A stretch of DNA of 64,000 nt from SAR202 cluster bacterium bin87. GTDB lineage: Bacteria > Chloroflexota > Dehalococcoidia > Lucifugimonadales > UBA3495. The stretch lies in the NCBI GenBank assembly GCA_002238825.1, contig MPNC01000005.1, positions 1-64,000 on the forward strand. Reading direction: 5' to 3'. Below are positions 43,178 through 51,960 of this stretch, one piece after another. How positions within the stretch are numbered: the stretch's first letter is position 1; the number at the start of each line of letters is the position of its first letter. The notes under the pieces are model-generated. The model made no database searches. It was not told where the DNA came from and was given only the letters and a program-made list of their open reading frames with translations. Both the position numbers and the translations under genes were made by a program.

Positions 43178-44530
43178 ATGGACCGCACCACCGAGCTGTT
43201 GAGCTCCTACGCTTGCAATCTCACCTACGAGGACCTGCCGCCCGAGGTGGTGCATCAAGTGAAGCGCACCGTTGCCGACACCCTGGGTTGCGCCGTCGGC
43301 GGCTACCTGAGCGAGCCGGCCAAGGTGGCCCGCAAGCTGGCTGGAGACGTGACCAGCAAGACATCGGCCAGGATCCTGGGCACGTACGACCGGTCGTCGC
43401 TGGACATGGCCGGCTTTGCCAACGGGGTGATGGTGCGCTACCTGGACTGCAACGACTCGTATTTCTCGCCCGGCGGCGGCCATCCGAGCGACATGATTCC
43501 CGCCGCGCTGGCGGTGGGAGACAGCGTCGAGGCCGACGGGCGGACGCTGATAACGGCGATTGCCCTGGCCTACGAGGCGTTCTGCCGCATCGCGGACCAC
43601 GTTCCGGACAACCAATGGGATCAGGGCGTGCTGAGCGTGATCGGCGCCGCCTGCGCCGCCGGAAAGATCCTGGGGCTCGACGAGGAGCAGATGGGCCACG
43701 CGATATCGCTGGCCGTGGTGCCGAACGTACCATTGCGCGTTACCCGCATGGGCGAGTTGTCGATGTGGAAGGGCTGCGCGGCTGCGGCGGCCACGCGAGC
43801 CGGCATCTTCGCTGCGCAGCTGGCAGCGGAAGGCATGACCGGGCCGTGTGAGCCCTTCGAGGGGCGCAAGGGGTTGTGGGAGCAGGCGATAGGGTATCCG
43901 ATTGAGCTCTACGCCATGGGCGGCGACGACGCCCCATTCCGGATCACGGACACCATCTTCAAGTTCTACCCGTCACAGATTCACACACAGGCGCCCATCG
44001 ACCTGGCGATCCAGTTGCACGACCGGGTGGACGTCACCAACATCGCATCGATCAAGATTCATTCGTACCGGTCAGCGGTGAGCAGCGCGTCCACCGAGCC
44101 GGAGAAATGGGACCCGCAGACCCGGGAGACGGCCGATCACAGCATCCCCTTCCTGGCGGCGGTGGGACTGCGAGACGGAGAAGTGACGCCGGCCACGTTT
44201 GCGCCGGATCGGATCGCTGACCCGAGCCTCCGCGAGATCATCAACAAGATGCGGATAGACGAAAACGCAGAGTTCACGGACAAGTATCCCGCCGAGTACA
44301 ACTGCCGCATTGAGGTGATCAAGAACAACGGTCAAACCGAGGTGGCGGAAACCAGTTTCCCCAAGGGGCATGGCAAAAATCCGCTGAGCGACGCCGACGT
44401 CGACGCGAAGTTTCGCCGGTTGGCCTGCCCGACGATCACCGAGCAGCAATGCGAGCAGTCGCTGGAGCTGATATGGTCGCTGGAAAACCTTCCGAATATC
44501 CAGGGCATATTCGACAGCCTGGTGGTCTAA
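43178..44530 (+). CDS. MmgE/PrpD family protein
   Basis: A 450-aa protein: LPPEVVHQVKRTVADTLGCAVGG, ANGVMVRYLDCNDSYFSPGGGHPSDMIPAALAVGD and AVVPNVPLRVTRMGELSMWKG define the 2-methylcitrate dehydratase (PrpD)/MmgE fold, ending in a small alpha/beta domain (TADHSIPFLAAVGLRDGE). Family members include PrpD, cis-aconitate decarboxylase and iminodisuccinate epimerase. Without prpB/prpC nearby the reaction is not assignable. GAGAGG lies about 8 nt before ATG 43178. Confidence 0.87.
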   Translation: MDRTTELLSSYACNLTYEDLPPEVVHQVKRTVADTLGCAVGGYLSEPAKVARKLAGDVTSKTSARILGTYDRSSLDMAGFANGVMVRYLDCNDSYFSPGGGHPSDMIPAALAVGDSVEADGRTLITAIALAYEAFCRIADHVPDNQWDQGVLSVIGAACAAGKILGLDEEQMGHAISLAVVPNVPLRVTRMGELSMWKGCAAAAATRAGIFAAQLAAEGMTGPCEPFEGRKGLWEQAIGYPIELYAMGGDDAPFRITDTIFKFYPSQIHTQAPIDLAIQLHDRVDVTNIASIKIHSYRSAVSSASTEPEKWDPQTRETADHSIPFLAAVGLRDGEVTPATFAPDRIADPSLREIINKMRIDENAEFTDKYPAEYNCRIEVIKNNGQTEVAETSFPKGHGKNPLSDADVDAKFRRLACPTITEQQCEQSLELIWSLENLPNIQGIFDSLVV

Positions 44531-44654
44531 CGCCGCAGGTTGCCTTATCGCGAGATTGCGGGGAGATAACTGACCGCAGCAATCCAGAATGGCGGACCGT
44601 TCGTAGATACTGATAACCAGGCATTGCGAAACCCCTGATAACTTTGGAGGGGTG

Positions 44655-45227
44655 GTGTCAGATAATCCACATAGCGAAGACGCTCAGCGCATAGCAGCAG
44701 TCGGTTCCGGGGACGAGAGAGCCCTGGAAGAGATTTACGACCGCTACGCCCAGAGGGTTTTCTCGCTGGCAGTCTCGATCCTGAAAGACGAAGCACTCGC
44801 AGAAGACGCCGTGCAAGAGGTGTTCACCAACGTCTGGCTGAAGGCCGGAAGTTACCGGCGGGAGATGGCCGCGCCGAGCACCTGGATCATGTCCGTGGCG
44901 CACCACAAGGTGGTGGACATGTACCGATCCCGGAGGCGCACCACGGATCACACGGTTTATCCCGAGATGGACGCGCTGCACCGCATTCCCGACGCCAAAA
45001 TGAGCGTGGAGCGCCAGGTGGAGCGCGGTTTTGACGCCAGACTGGTACGTGAAGCATTGTTGACCCTTCCCGAGGAACAGAGCCAACCGCTGTACCTTTC
45101 GGCATGGCACGGATACAGTCAATCCGAGATATCCAAGATGCTGGGGATACCACTGGGCACCGTGAAGACACGAATGCGACTGGGCATGCAAAAACTCAAG
45201 GCAGCGCTGGAAGCTCATGTGGTCTGA
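44655..45227 (+). CDS. ECF-type RNA polymerase sigma factor
   Basis: A 190-aa protein. GTG 44655 is favoured because GGAGG (44646-44650) is 4 nt upstream. Sigma region 2 is EEIYDRYAQRVFSLAVSILKDEALAEDAVQEVFTNVW, with APSTWIMSVAHHKVVDMYRSRRR. Region 4 is LPEEQSQPLYLSAWHGYSQSEISKMLGIPLGTVKTRMRLG. It is followed at 11-nt overlap by a zinc-type anti-sigma factor, so it is held inactive until a signal releases it. The promoter motif it reads cannot be deduced. Confidence 0.92.
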   Translation: MSDNPHSEDAQRIAAVGSGDERALEEIYDRYAQRVFSLAVSILKDEALAEDAVQEVFTNVWLKAGSYRREMAAPSTWIMSVAHHKVVDMYRSRRRTTDHTVYPEMDALHRIPDAKMSVERQVERGFDARLVREALLTLPEEQSQPLYLSAWHGYSQSEISKMLGIPLGTVKTRMRLGMQKLKAALEAHVV

Positions 45228-46278
45228 CGATGCGGGCGAAATTTACGCCGGGTCGGAGCATCCGGAAGGGGCGCTGGCAGCCTTCGCGCTGAATGCGCTG
45301 GACGATGCCGAGTTCCAGTCCGTGTTCCACCACGTGATCCGGTGCCTGCACTGCCAGGAGGTCCTGCTGGGGTTCCAGGAGACCGCGGCACGGCTCACGG
45401 CCTCGGCGCCGGAAGTCGAACTGCCGTCGGGCCTCAAGCAGCGCGTGCTGGCCAACTCGGTGGGCCGGCGGGGTCCCTCGGGCACAGCGAGACGCATCGA
45501 TGCGGACCCGCGCTGGTCGGTGAAACGACTGCGCCGGTGGATAACGCCGTTGGCAGTGGGCGCATTGAGCCTGCTCCTGGCCGCCTCAGTGGGTTTCATG
45601 ATCTCCCAGCACCGGGAAATCAGGAACCTGACGGCTGGGCAGCAGTCAGCCGTTATGGCATCTGCGGTTGAGTCCTCCGGACAGCCGGCCACAGGCGAGG
45701 CAAGCGCGCGGCAGGTGGTGGCCGAAGCCGACGCCGACGCCAGCATCGGGCAAGCCATACCGGTCAGCCGGACCAGAGACTCCCTGAACCTCTCACGGAA
45801 CGTCGGCCAGTTTGCCGATGGCGAGGCGCGCGCGGCGGAAGCATCGGAATCGGTGGACCTGGTCAAGCAGGGAATGGCCGACATGGTCGAAGCCACCGTG
45901 CTCTCGGCGCAGCCGGAGACGGAGAAACTGTCGATGACCTCCCCGATGGGGACCGAAACCGAGGCTCGTGGCCTGTTGATGGTCGACCCGACGGGCACGC
46001 ATGCAGTCCTGATGGTGACCGGAATGCCGGCCGATTCCTACCAGATTTGGCTGCTGCGCCACGACGCGCGACAATTGATCGATCGCATTGTGGTGAACGA
46101 GAACGACGGCAGCGGCGTCAAAGACCTGGAACTGGACCAATCGATGTTCGGGTTCCACGAGGTGGCGTTGCTGCCGGACGAGCGCCACGGACCGATGGCG
46201 CCCACGGGCGAGAAGTTCCTGAGCGCTCGCATCATCGGCGGGCCACCGGTGCCGCCTTCAATCTGGAGAGGGAGGTGA
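45217..46278 (+). CDS. membrane anti-sigma factor (ZAS N-terminus, RskA-like C-terminus)
   Basis: A 353-aa protein. The cytoplasmic N-terminus has the H-x3-C-x2-C zinc anti-sigma motif (HVIRCLHC). One TM helix follows (about residues 110-130, WITPLAVGALSLLLAASVGF). The external C-terminal domain has LLMVDPTGTHAVLMVTGMPADSYQIWLL and ends in a beta-rich RskA-like fold. ATG 45217 overlaps the sigma gene by 11 nt. Its external domain is expected to sense the signal, after which proteolysis frees the sigma factor. Confidence 0.88.
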   Translation: MWSDDAGEIYAGSEHPEGALAAFALNALDDAEFQSVFHHVIRCLHCQEVLLGFQETAARLTASAPEVELPSGLKQRVLANSVGRRGPSGTARRIDADPRWSVKRLRRWITPLAVGALSLLLAASVGFMISQHREIRNLTAGQQSAVMASAVESSGQPATGEASARQVVAEADADASIGQAIPVSRTRDSLNLSRNVGQFADGEARAAEASESVDLVKQGMADMVEATVLSAQPETEKLSMTSPMGTETEARGLLMVDPTGTHAVLMVTGMPADSYQIWLLRHDARQLIDRIVVNENDGSGVKDLELDQSMFGFHEVALLPDERHGPMAPTGEKFLSARIIGGPPVPPSIWRGR

Positions 46279-46284
46279 TGGAAC

Positions 46285-46437
46285 ATGACCAATCAACGAA
46301 CCCTACCTCAAACTCCACGCCCACCACAGCGTGACGACGGGTTGGACTGCGAGATCTGCGGCAACCGCATGCACGAACGCAGCTGCAAGATCATCTGCCG
46401 GAACTGCGGGTTCACCCGCGACTGTTCGGATCCCTAG
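46285..46437 (+). CDS. 50-aa zinc-ribbon peptide of the sigma operon
   Basis: ATG 46285 has GGAGG (46271-46275) 9 nt upstream, overlapping the end of the anti-sigma gene. The product has a Pro/Arg-rich N-terminus followed by LDCEICGNRMHERSCKIICRNCGFTRDCSDP (two overlapping pieces of one Cys-rich tail). This tail has paired C-x2-C motifs and a conserved RDCSDP ending seen in small zinc-ribbon proteins of several phyla. It completes a sigma/anti-sigma/zinc-ribbon set. Confidence 0.65.
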   Translation: MTNQRTLPQTPRPPQRDDGLDCEICGNRMHERSCKIICRNCGFTRDCSDP

Positions 46438-46449
46438 CCGCAGGCCGGG

Positions 46450-47865
46450 CTAATCGCTGCTGAACGGCCACCAGTCCGGAGCGTTACGCAGGGGCAGATG
46501 CCGGAAAAGTTCCGGCTGCGCCTCCACGGCGAGGTGCATGGCTTCCAGGACCGGTTGGCGAATCGCCGGATGAGCCTGGCGGGAGGTCCGCAGCTTGAAC
46601 AGGTGGTAGCACTCCCGCAGGTTCATCTTCGAGAGAACGCGCTGGCGGTGGGCGTGGGTCACCGCGTACTGAGCCAGAGGGGGATGCTCGGCTGCCAGCG
46701 CCCAATACAGCCGCTCGGACTGCGCAACGGCCTGATCGAATACAGCGGTCAGGCCGGATTCATTTACCAGGGGCGGCGTATCACAGCCCGTAGCAACGGT
46801 TAACGGCTGCCCGAGGTAGGTCTGCATGCGGTGGCGACGGAATTCCCGCATGGCGCCGTAGTCGAAGACGAACTCGAAGGTGTACCCGGCCAGTTCGAAC
46901 TCGCGGGGCGGGGCATCGTGCGGGCCGATTTCCCGGATGGCGCCGTCGATCAACTCGATCCGCTGCGTTTCGGTCATCGCTTCGGACAAGGCAAGGGCGT
47001 GGCCATAGTCGCCGCCCCGCCGAAACAGCAAGGCCGCCGTCAGCTTGCGCGTGGCGTCGCGGTCGTAATCGAGCAACCTGACAGATACCGGCGCGGTGTC
47101 GGGGGCCGCTGCGTTCGTGACAGGAGATGCCAGCCGGTTGGCGGCGAGGTAGGGGTTATGGTCCGCGTACTTGACGAGGGTAGGGGTTATCGACCGGCCC
47201 TGTTCGCGCAACTCTGAGCCCACATCGCGCTCTTCGGCCAAGTCAGAGGACATCAACTTGCTGATGGCATGTTCGAGGGTGCGGGCGTTGGCGGTGACGC
47301 CCACGTTGGTGAGGGTGGACGCCGGCAGCAAGGCACGGCACGCGTCGGTGGCCTGTCGGCGCAGGCGGAGGGCGTAAGCGGATTCGCTTTCGTTGTCGCG
47401 CCGAGGTTGCCGGGAGAGCAGGTGGGAGGTGACGCCGGCGATGAGCTGGGCATAGGCCACGAACAGGGCACGACAAACGGATACGTACTCGGCGCGGAGA
47501 CCGGGGTGAGCGTCCAGCTCCGACGGGATGTGGAAACTCTCGGGGTCGATCACCTGGTATCGCGAGGACTTTTCCGTGTACGACGCGAGGCGGTTGTCCT
47601 CGAGGGAGTCGCAGGCGAGGCGGGAGATGTTCTCAACGGCCAGGTGAACGATGGCGTGTTCGGCCACGGAGGCATGACCGTATCCCACGACCCATCGTTC
47701 GTTGAAGTCGGCGGCGCGTTCGGCGCTGACCTGCTGGGCGATTTCGTCGAAGGGTTCGGGCCGCCGGGAGGTCATGGCGAAGGTGACGGCGATCTGCTCC
47801 TCGGTCAGGTCACGGGGAGACAAAGGGTAGATGCGGCGCGAACGTGCCGTCACAGATTCGCTCAT
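46450..47865 (-). CDS. thyX: doubled ThyX-like FAD-dependent thymidylate synthase
   Basis: A 471-aa protein, about twice the usual ThyX length (~220-250). The N-terminal half has YGHASVAEHAIVHLAVENISRLACD followed by DNRLASYTEKSSRYQ, aligning with the ThyX motif RHRxxSxNExSxR but with RHR replaced by DNR. The C-terminal half has FDYGAMREFRRHRMQTYLGQPLT, which keeps RRHR but loses the Ser/Asn-Glu/Ser/Arg part. It also has LSKMNLRECYHLFKLRTSRQAHPAIR, the ThyX C-terminal helix. The two halves hold complementary parts of one active-site motif. ThyX methylates dUMP using methylene-THF and NADPH. The start may instead be 47892; neither has a good ribosome-binding site. Confidence 0.8.
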   Translation of the reverse strand: MSESVTARSRRIYPLSPRDLTEEQIAVTFAMTSRRPEPFDEIAQQVSAERAADFNERWVVGYGHASVAEHAIVHLAVENISRLACDSLEDNRLASYTEKSSRYQVIDPESFHIPSELDAHPGLRAEYVSVCRALFVAYAQLIAGVTSHLLSRQPRRDNESESAYALRLRRQATDACRALLPASTLTNVGVTANARTLEHAISKLMSSDLAEERDVGSELREQGRSITPTLVKYADHNPYLAANRLASPVTNAAAPDTAPVSVRLLDYDRDATRKLTAALLFRRGGDYGHALALSEAMTETQRIELIDGAIREIGPHDAPPREFELAGYTFEFVFDYGAMREFRRHRMQTYLGQPLTVATGCDTPPLVNESGLTAVFDQAVAQSERLYWALAAEHPPLAQYAVTHAHRQRVLSKMNLRECYHLFKLRTSRQAHPAIRQPVLEAMHLAVEAQPELFRHLPLRNAPDWWPFSSD

Positions 47866-47949
47866 CGGGCTAACAATGTATCGTCGCACCATGTGGGCAA
47901 GCGCGGGATAACCCGATTCTAAAAAGCTGGCCCGGAAAAGGCTAGGGCC

Positions 47950-47985
47950 TGGATTCCGATTTTCGCCGGAATGACGAGGGTATTT
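47950..47985. repeat. REP-like hairpin after the ThDP enzyme
   Basis: GGATTCCGATTTTCGCCGGAATGACG is a short stem (ATTCCG/CGGAAT) of the common dispersed type. Being immediately after the 47986 stop, it may also end the 2-oxoacid dehydrogenase operon transcript. Confidence 0.5.
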
Positions 47986-49626
47986 CTATTGGCGGCAGAA
48001 GGCGGGGAAGCCGTCGGGCATCACGACTTCGATGAGGTGGATGCGGTCCGCGGCAACCGCGTCCTGCACGGCGCGGGACATTTGGGCGACGTTGTGCACC
48101 CGGGTGCCGCCGATGCCGTAGGAGTCGAACAGCTTGATGAAATCGGGATTCACGAGGTCGGTGGCCATCCGACGGCTGCCCCGATCCTGCTGGTAGCCCT
48201 TGAGGACGCCCCAAGCGGAGTCGTTGAACACCATGACTATGGGATTGATCCCGTACTGCACCGCAGTCCCCAGCTCCTGGGCATTGTACTGGAACCCGCC
48301 GTCGCCGGTGACGCAGATCACGGGGCATTCGGGGCGGCCGACCTTGGCCCCCATGGCGGCGGGGAAACCGAAACCGAGGCCAGCCCAGCCGTGGGGGTAC
48401 ATATAACTGCGAGGACGGTCCATCTGGAGGCAGCGCACGGCGCGGTTGGCCGGGACCGTGGCGTCGAGGGAGAAGATGGTGTCGTCAGGAATGACGGAGC
48501 GGACGGCCTCCCAAGCCTTGAGCTCCGGACCCCACTGCTCCTGCAAGCCGGAGTAGATACTGGACTTCAGCTCGGCAATCTCCTTACGGTAGTCATCTGA
48601 AGTCCCCAGGTCAGCGTCCCCGGCGGCGCTGAGGAACTGGCGGACAACGGCGCCGCTGTTAGCAGCGATGCCAACTTCGGTTTCGTAGTTTTTGCCGATG
48701 TAATCCTCATCCAGGAGGACGTGGACGATTTTCTCCGGCAAATTCACACCCACGCCCGATGTCGAGCGATAGGGGAGATTGCTCCCCAGAACCAGGGCGA
48801 CGTCGCAATCGCCCATCCAGTCCAGGACCGGGTTCTGGCCCCAGATGCGATTGCCCAGGGCCATACCCAGGGACAGAGGGTGGCTCTCCGGGAAGGTGCC
48901 TTTGGCGCCGTCACCGGTGACCACTGGAGCGCCGATCCGTTCGGCCAGGCGGATTATGTCATCCGCGCCGCCGGTGGTATGGATCTCCTCACCGAGAAAG
49001 ATCACGGGCCGCCTGGCGTTGCGGAGCAGGTTCCAGGCCCTTTCGACCTGAACCGGGTCACCCTGGGGCACGTCGGGTTGACGGGGCCGCAGCACCTCGA
49101 CTTCGGCCTGCTGACCGAGGAGGTCGGTAGGCACCTCAAGTTCGATGGGCCGGGGACGACGCTCACCGAACCGCACGAAAGCCTCGACAAAGTGATCCGG
49201 AATGGATTCGATCTGGTCGATGCGGGCGTTCCAGTCGGTCACGGCGGCGAACATGCCCAACTGGTCCTTGGTCTCGTGGGTCGCCATCTTGCCGCTGCCG
49301 ACAAACTCGGTCTCGACGTTGGTGGTGACCTGCAAAATGGAGGAAGCGGAGAAGTACGCCTCGCCCATTGCCCCCACGGAGTCGGCAGCGCCGGGGCCGG
49401 TGCTGGTCAGGATCACGCCGGGTTTGCCGGTGGCGCGGGAGTAGCCGTCGGCCATGTAGCCGCAACCCAGCTCGAGGCGTCCCCCGATGAACCGGACATC
49501 GTCCTGACGGTCAAACAATGCGTCGAACAGGTCGAGGGTGTGGACGGATATGATGCCGAACACGGTGTCGACACCCTGGGCGTGCAGGGACGCGACCACA
49601 GCCTGGCCGCCGGTCATCTGGGGCAT
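47986..49626 (-). CDS. ThDP-dependent acetolactate-synthase-like enzyme at the end of the PDH operon
   Basis: A 546-aa three-domain ThDP enzyme. The activating Glu is in IGGRLELGCGYMADGYSRATGK. The PP motif is GDGGFQYNAQELGTAVQYGINP...FNDSAWG. AAVTDWNARI and FLGEEIHTTGG mark the central domain. It starts 29 nt after the E2 gene on the same strand, so it is probably co-transcribed with the 2-oxoacid dehydrogenase genes. It may supply or consume 2-oxoacids, but substrate is unknown. It is the third such paralogue here. Confidence 0.85.
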   Translation of the reverse strand: MPQMTGGQAVVASLHAQGVDTVFGIISVHTLDLFDALFDRQDDVRFIGGRLELGCGYMADGYSRATGKPGVILTSTGPGAADSVGAMGEAYFSASSILQVTTNVETEFVGSGKMATHETKDQLGMFAAVTDWNARIDQIESIPDHFVEAFVRFGERRPRPIELEVPTDLLGQQAEVEVLRPRQPDVPQGDPVQVERAWNLLRNARRPVIFLGEEIHTTGGADDIIRLAERIGAPVVTGDGAKGTFPESHPLSLGMALGNRIWGQNPVLDWMGDCDVALVLGSNLPYRSTSGVGVNLPEKIVHVLLDEDYIGKNYETEVGIAANSGAVVRQFLSAAGDADLGTSDDYRKEIAELKSSIYSGLQEQWGPELKAWEAVRSVIPDDTIFSLDATVPANRAVRCLQMDRPRSYMYPHGWAGLGFGFPAAMGAKVGRPECPVICVTGDGGFQYNAQELGTAVQYGINPIVMVFNDSAWGVLKGYQQDRGSRRMATDLVNPDFIKLFDSYGIGGTRVHNVAQMSRAVQDAVAADRIHLIEVVMPDGFPAFCRQ

Positions 49627-49655
49627 GATGGGAACTCCGTGGGTTGACTTGGGAC

Positions 49656-50885
49656 TTACAGCAGCAGGCTGACCGGGTTTTCGAGGACCCGCTTGATCTC
49701 CATGAGGAACTGCGCCGCTTCCGCGCCGTCGGCGACGCGATGGTCGGTGGAGAGGGTGGCCTTCATCATGGTGCCAACGGTGAGCTCGCCGTCTCGGACC
49801 ACGGGCTGCTGCTTGACGCTGCCCACGGCCAGGATGGCGGCGTGGGGCGGGTAGATGATGGCGGTGAAGCTCTCGACGTCGAACATGCCCATGTTGCTGA
49901 TGCTGAACGTCGTGCTGCTGTACTCCTCGTTGCGGAGGGTGCCGCTGTTGGCGCGGGCGATGAGGTCCTTGGTGGCGGACGCGATCTGCAGCAGGCTCTT
50001 GCTCTCGCAGTTGCTGACGCCGGGCAGGATCAGGCCGGACTCCAGGGCGATGGCGATGCCGATATTCATCGCGCCATGAACCTCAAGATGATCGCCGCGG
50101 AAGAACGAATTGAACTTGGGATGCTTGGCCAGGGCCAACGCGCAGGCTTTGACCATCAGGTCATTGACGCTGACCCGGTTCTCGGGGTCGGAAGCGTCGT
50201 TGACGTCGCGCCGCAGCGACATGGCGCTGCCCATGTCGACCTCGGCGGTGACGTAGAAATGCGGCGCGGTGGACTTGCTGTCAGAGGTCACCCGGGCGAT
50301 TGTCTGTCGCATGCGGCTGAGCTCGATGCGGGAGTCTGAGGGCGCGGCCACGGGTTCGGGTGTTGAGGCCGGAGCGGGGGCCGTTTCGGGGGCAGCCGCC
50401 GGAGCCGCAGCCTGGTAGTTTTCCACATCCCGTTCGGTGATGCGGCCGTTGGGACCGGAACCGGCGACCAGCGCCAAATCGATGCCGCGTTCGCGAGCAA
50501 GGCGCCTGGCGATGGGAGATGCGCGGACGCCGCCGTCTGAGGCCGGAGGTGGCGCAGCAGCCGGTTCGGGTTCGGCAGCCACCGGCGCCGGCGCCGGCAC
50601 AGCGGCCGGGCTGGGGGCTGGCGCAGCGGCTTCCGGCACTGATTCTCCGGGCTCGGTGATGATGGCGATCAACTCACCGACCGGAACGGCAACGCCCGCT
50701 TCGGCGACGATACGGCCCAGCACCCCGCCGGTGTAGGCCTCGAATTCGACCGTGGCCTTGTCGGTCTCGATGTCGGCGATAACCTCGCCGCGGTCGACGG
50801 TCTCGCCTTCCTGCTTGTACCAGCGGACGACGGTGCCTTCGCGCATATCGTATCCCATCTGGGGCATGACGACGTTGGTAGCCAC
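49656..50885 (-). CDS. 2-oxoacid dehydrogenase E2 (dihydrolipoyl acyltransferase)
   Basis: A 409-aa protein. GTG 50885 is chosen because GGAG is 7 nt upstream and the lipoyl domain starts there (ATNVVMPQMGYDMREGTVV). Lipoyl lysine is K43 in IETDKATVEFEAY. A Pro/Ala linker (~80-125) leads to the E3/E1-binding domain VRASPIARRLARERGID...GPNGRITERDVE, a second linker, then the catalytic domain with STDHRVADGAEAAQFL (HxxxDG). Only one lipoyl domain is present. It transfers the acyl group to CoA. It is fourth in the operon after E3, E1alpha and E1beta. Confidence 0.92.
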   Translation of the reverse strand: MATNVVMPQMGYDMREGTVVRWYKQEGETVDRGEVIADIETDKATVEFEAYTGGVLGRIVAEAGVAVPVGELIAIITEPGESVPEAAAPAPSPAAVPAPAPVAAEPEPAAAPPPASDGGVRASPIARRLARERGIDLALVAGSGPNGRITERDVENYQAAAPAAAPETAPAPASTPEPVAAPSDSRIELSRMRQTIARVTSDSKSTAPHFYVTAEVDMGSAMSLRRDVNDASDPENRVSVNDLMVKACALALAKHPKFNSFFRGDHLEVHGAMNIGIAIALESGLILPGVSNCESKSLLQIASATKDLIARANSGTLRNEEYSSTTFSISNMGMFDVESFTAIIYPPHAAILAVGSVKQQPVVRDGELTVGTMMKATLSTDHRVADGAEAAQFLMEIKRVLENPVSLLL

Positions 50886-50946
50886 GATGTTCTCCTGTGG
50901 GTTTGCGGGTTTGGGGGAATCGGCGGACGGACGCTGCCGGCCAGGT

Positions 50947-51930
50947 TCAGGCGCCGTTGACCAACTTTCGCGCGGCGGCCGCGACGGTTTCCGGGCTGGG
51001 AATGGCCTGCTGCTCGAGCGGGAAAGAATAGGGCATGGGCACTTCCGCGGCAGCGACGCGGCCCACCGGGGCATCCAGGTACTCGAATGCTTCTTCCTGC
51101 ACCTGGGACACCAGCTCGCCGGCGAAACCGCCCATGCGGGTAGTCTCCTCCACCATGAGAGCCCGGTGTGTCTTCTTGACCGAGGTCACCACCGTGTCCA
51201 TGTCCAGGGGACGCAGGCAGCGTAGGTCGATCACATCGGCTTCGATGCCTTCTTTGGCGAGGATATCAGCCGCCTGAGCAGCGACCAACGCCATGCGGGA
51301 GTAGCCGCAAAGGGTGATGTCGCTGCCGGTGCGCCGGAGGTCGGCCTGGCCAATGGGGATACGGAAATCGCCGCTGTCGGGGGCCTCTCCGCGAGTGCCG
51401 TAGAGCAGAATGTGCTCCACGAACATGACCGGGTCGTTCAACTCGCGGCAGGAGCGGAACAGGCCGATGACGTCGCGGGGGGTGGAGGGGGTGACGACCG
51501 TAAGGCCGGGCACCGAGGCGTACCAGCCTTCGAAAGACTGGGAGTGGGTCGCGCCGACCGACGCTCCGGCGCCGGTCACGGTGCGGATGATGAGCGGTAT
51601 CGAGAACTGGCCGCCGGACATGTACCGGATCTTGGCGGCGTGGTTGACGATTTGGTCCATGGCCAGGAGGCTGAAGTTGATGGTCATCAACTCGACAACA
51701 GGGCGCAGGCCGGCCATAGCCGCTCCCACCCCGGCGCCGACGATGACCGATTCGGCCAGCGGGGAGTCCTTGATACGCCGCTTGCCATACTGTTCCCAGA
51801 AACCCTTGGTGACAGCGAAAGCGCCTCCGTAAGGGCCAATGTCCTCGCCCATCAGGAAGACGCGGTCATCCTGATCCAGGGCTTCTCTGAGAACCGACGA
51901 AACGGCGTCGCGATATGTGATGACCGACAT
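50947..51930 (-). CDS. pdhB: 2-oxoacid dehydrogenase E1 component, beta subunit
   Basis: A 327-aa protein: LMGEDIGPYGGAFAVTKGF, DSPLAESVIVGAGVGAAMAGLRPVVE, MDQIVNHAAKIRYMSGGQ and the C-terminal VEETTRMGGFAGELVSQ are the E1beta (transketolase-like pyrimidine plus C-terminal) hallmarks. It pairs with the E1alpha encoded 30 nt upstream to decarboxylate a 2-oxoacid and acylate E2 lipoate. Pyruvate, acetoin or branched-chain 2-oxoacids are all possible; gene order alone does not decide. Confidence 0.93.
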   Translation of the reverse strand: MSVITYRDAVSSVLREALDQDDRVFLMGEDIGPYGGAFAVTKGFWEQYGKRRIKDSPLAESVIVGAGVGAAMAGLRPVVELMTINFSLLAMDQIVNHAAKIRYMSGGQFSIPLIIRTVTGAGASVGATHSQSFEGWYASVPGLTVVTPSTPRDVIGLFRSCRELNDPVMFVEHILLYGTRGEAPDSGDFRIPIGQADLRRTGSDITLCGYSRMALVAAQAADILAKEGIEADVIDLRCLRPLDMDTVVTSVKKTHRALMVEETTRMGGFAGELVSQVQEEAFEYLDAPVGRVAAAEVPMPYSFPLEQQAIPSPETVAAAARKLVNGA

Positions 51931-51960
51931 GGTGGTTCCTCTCGCCTGGGGTGGTTGGTG

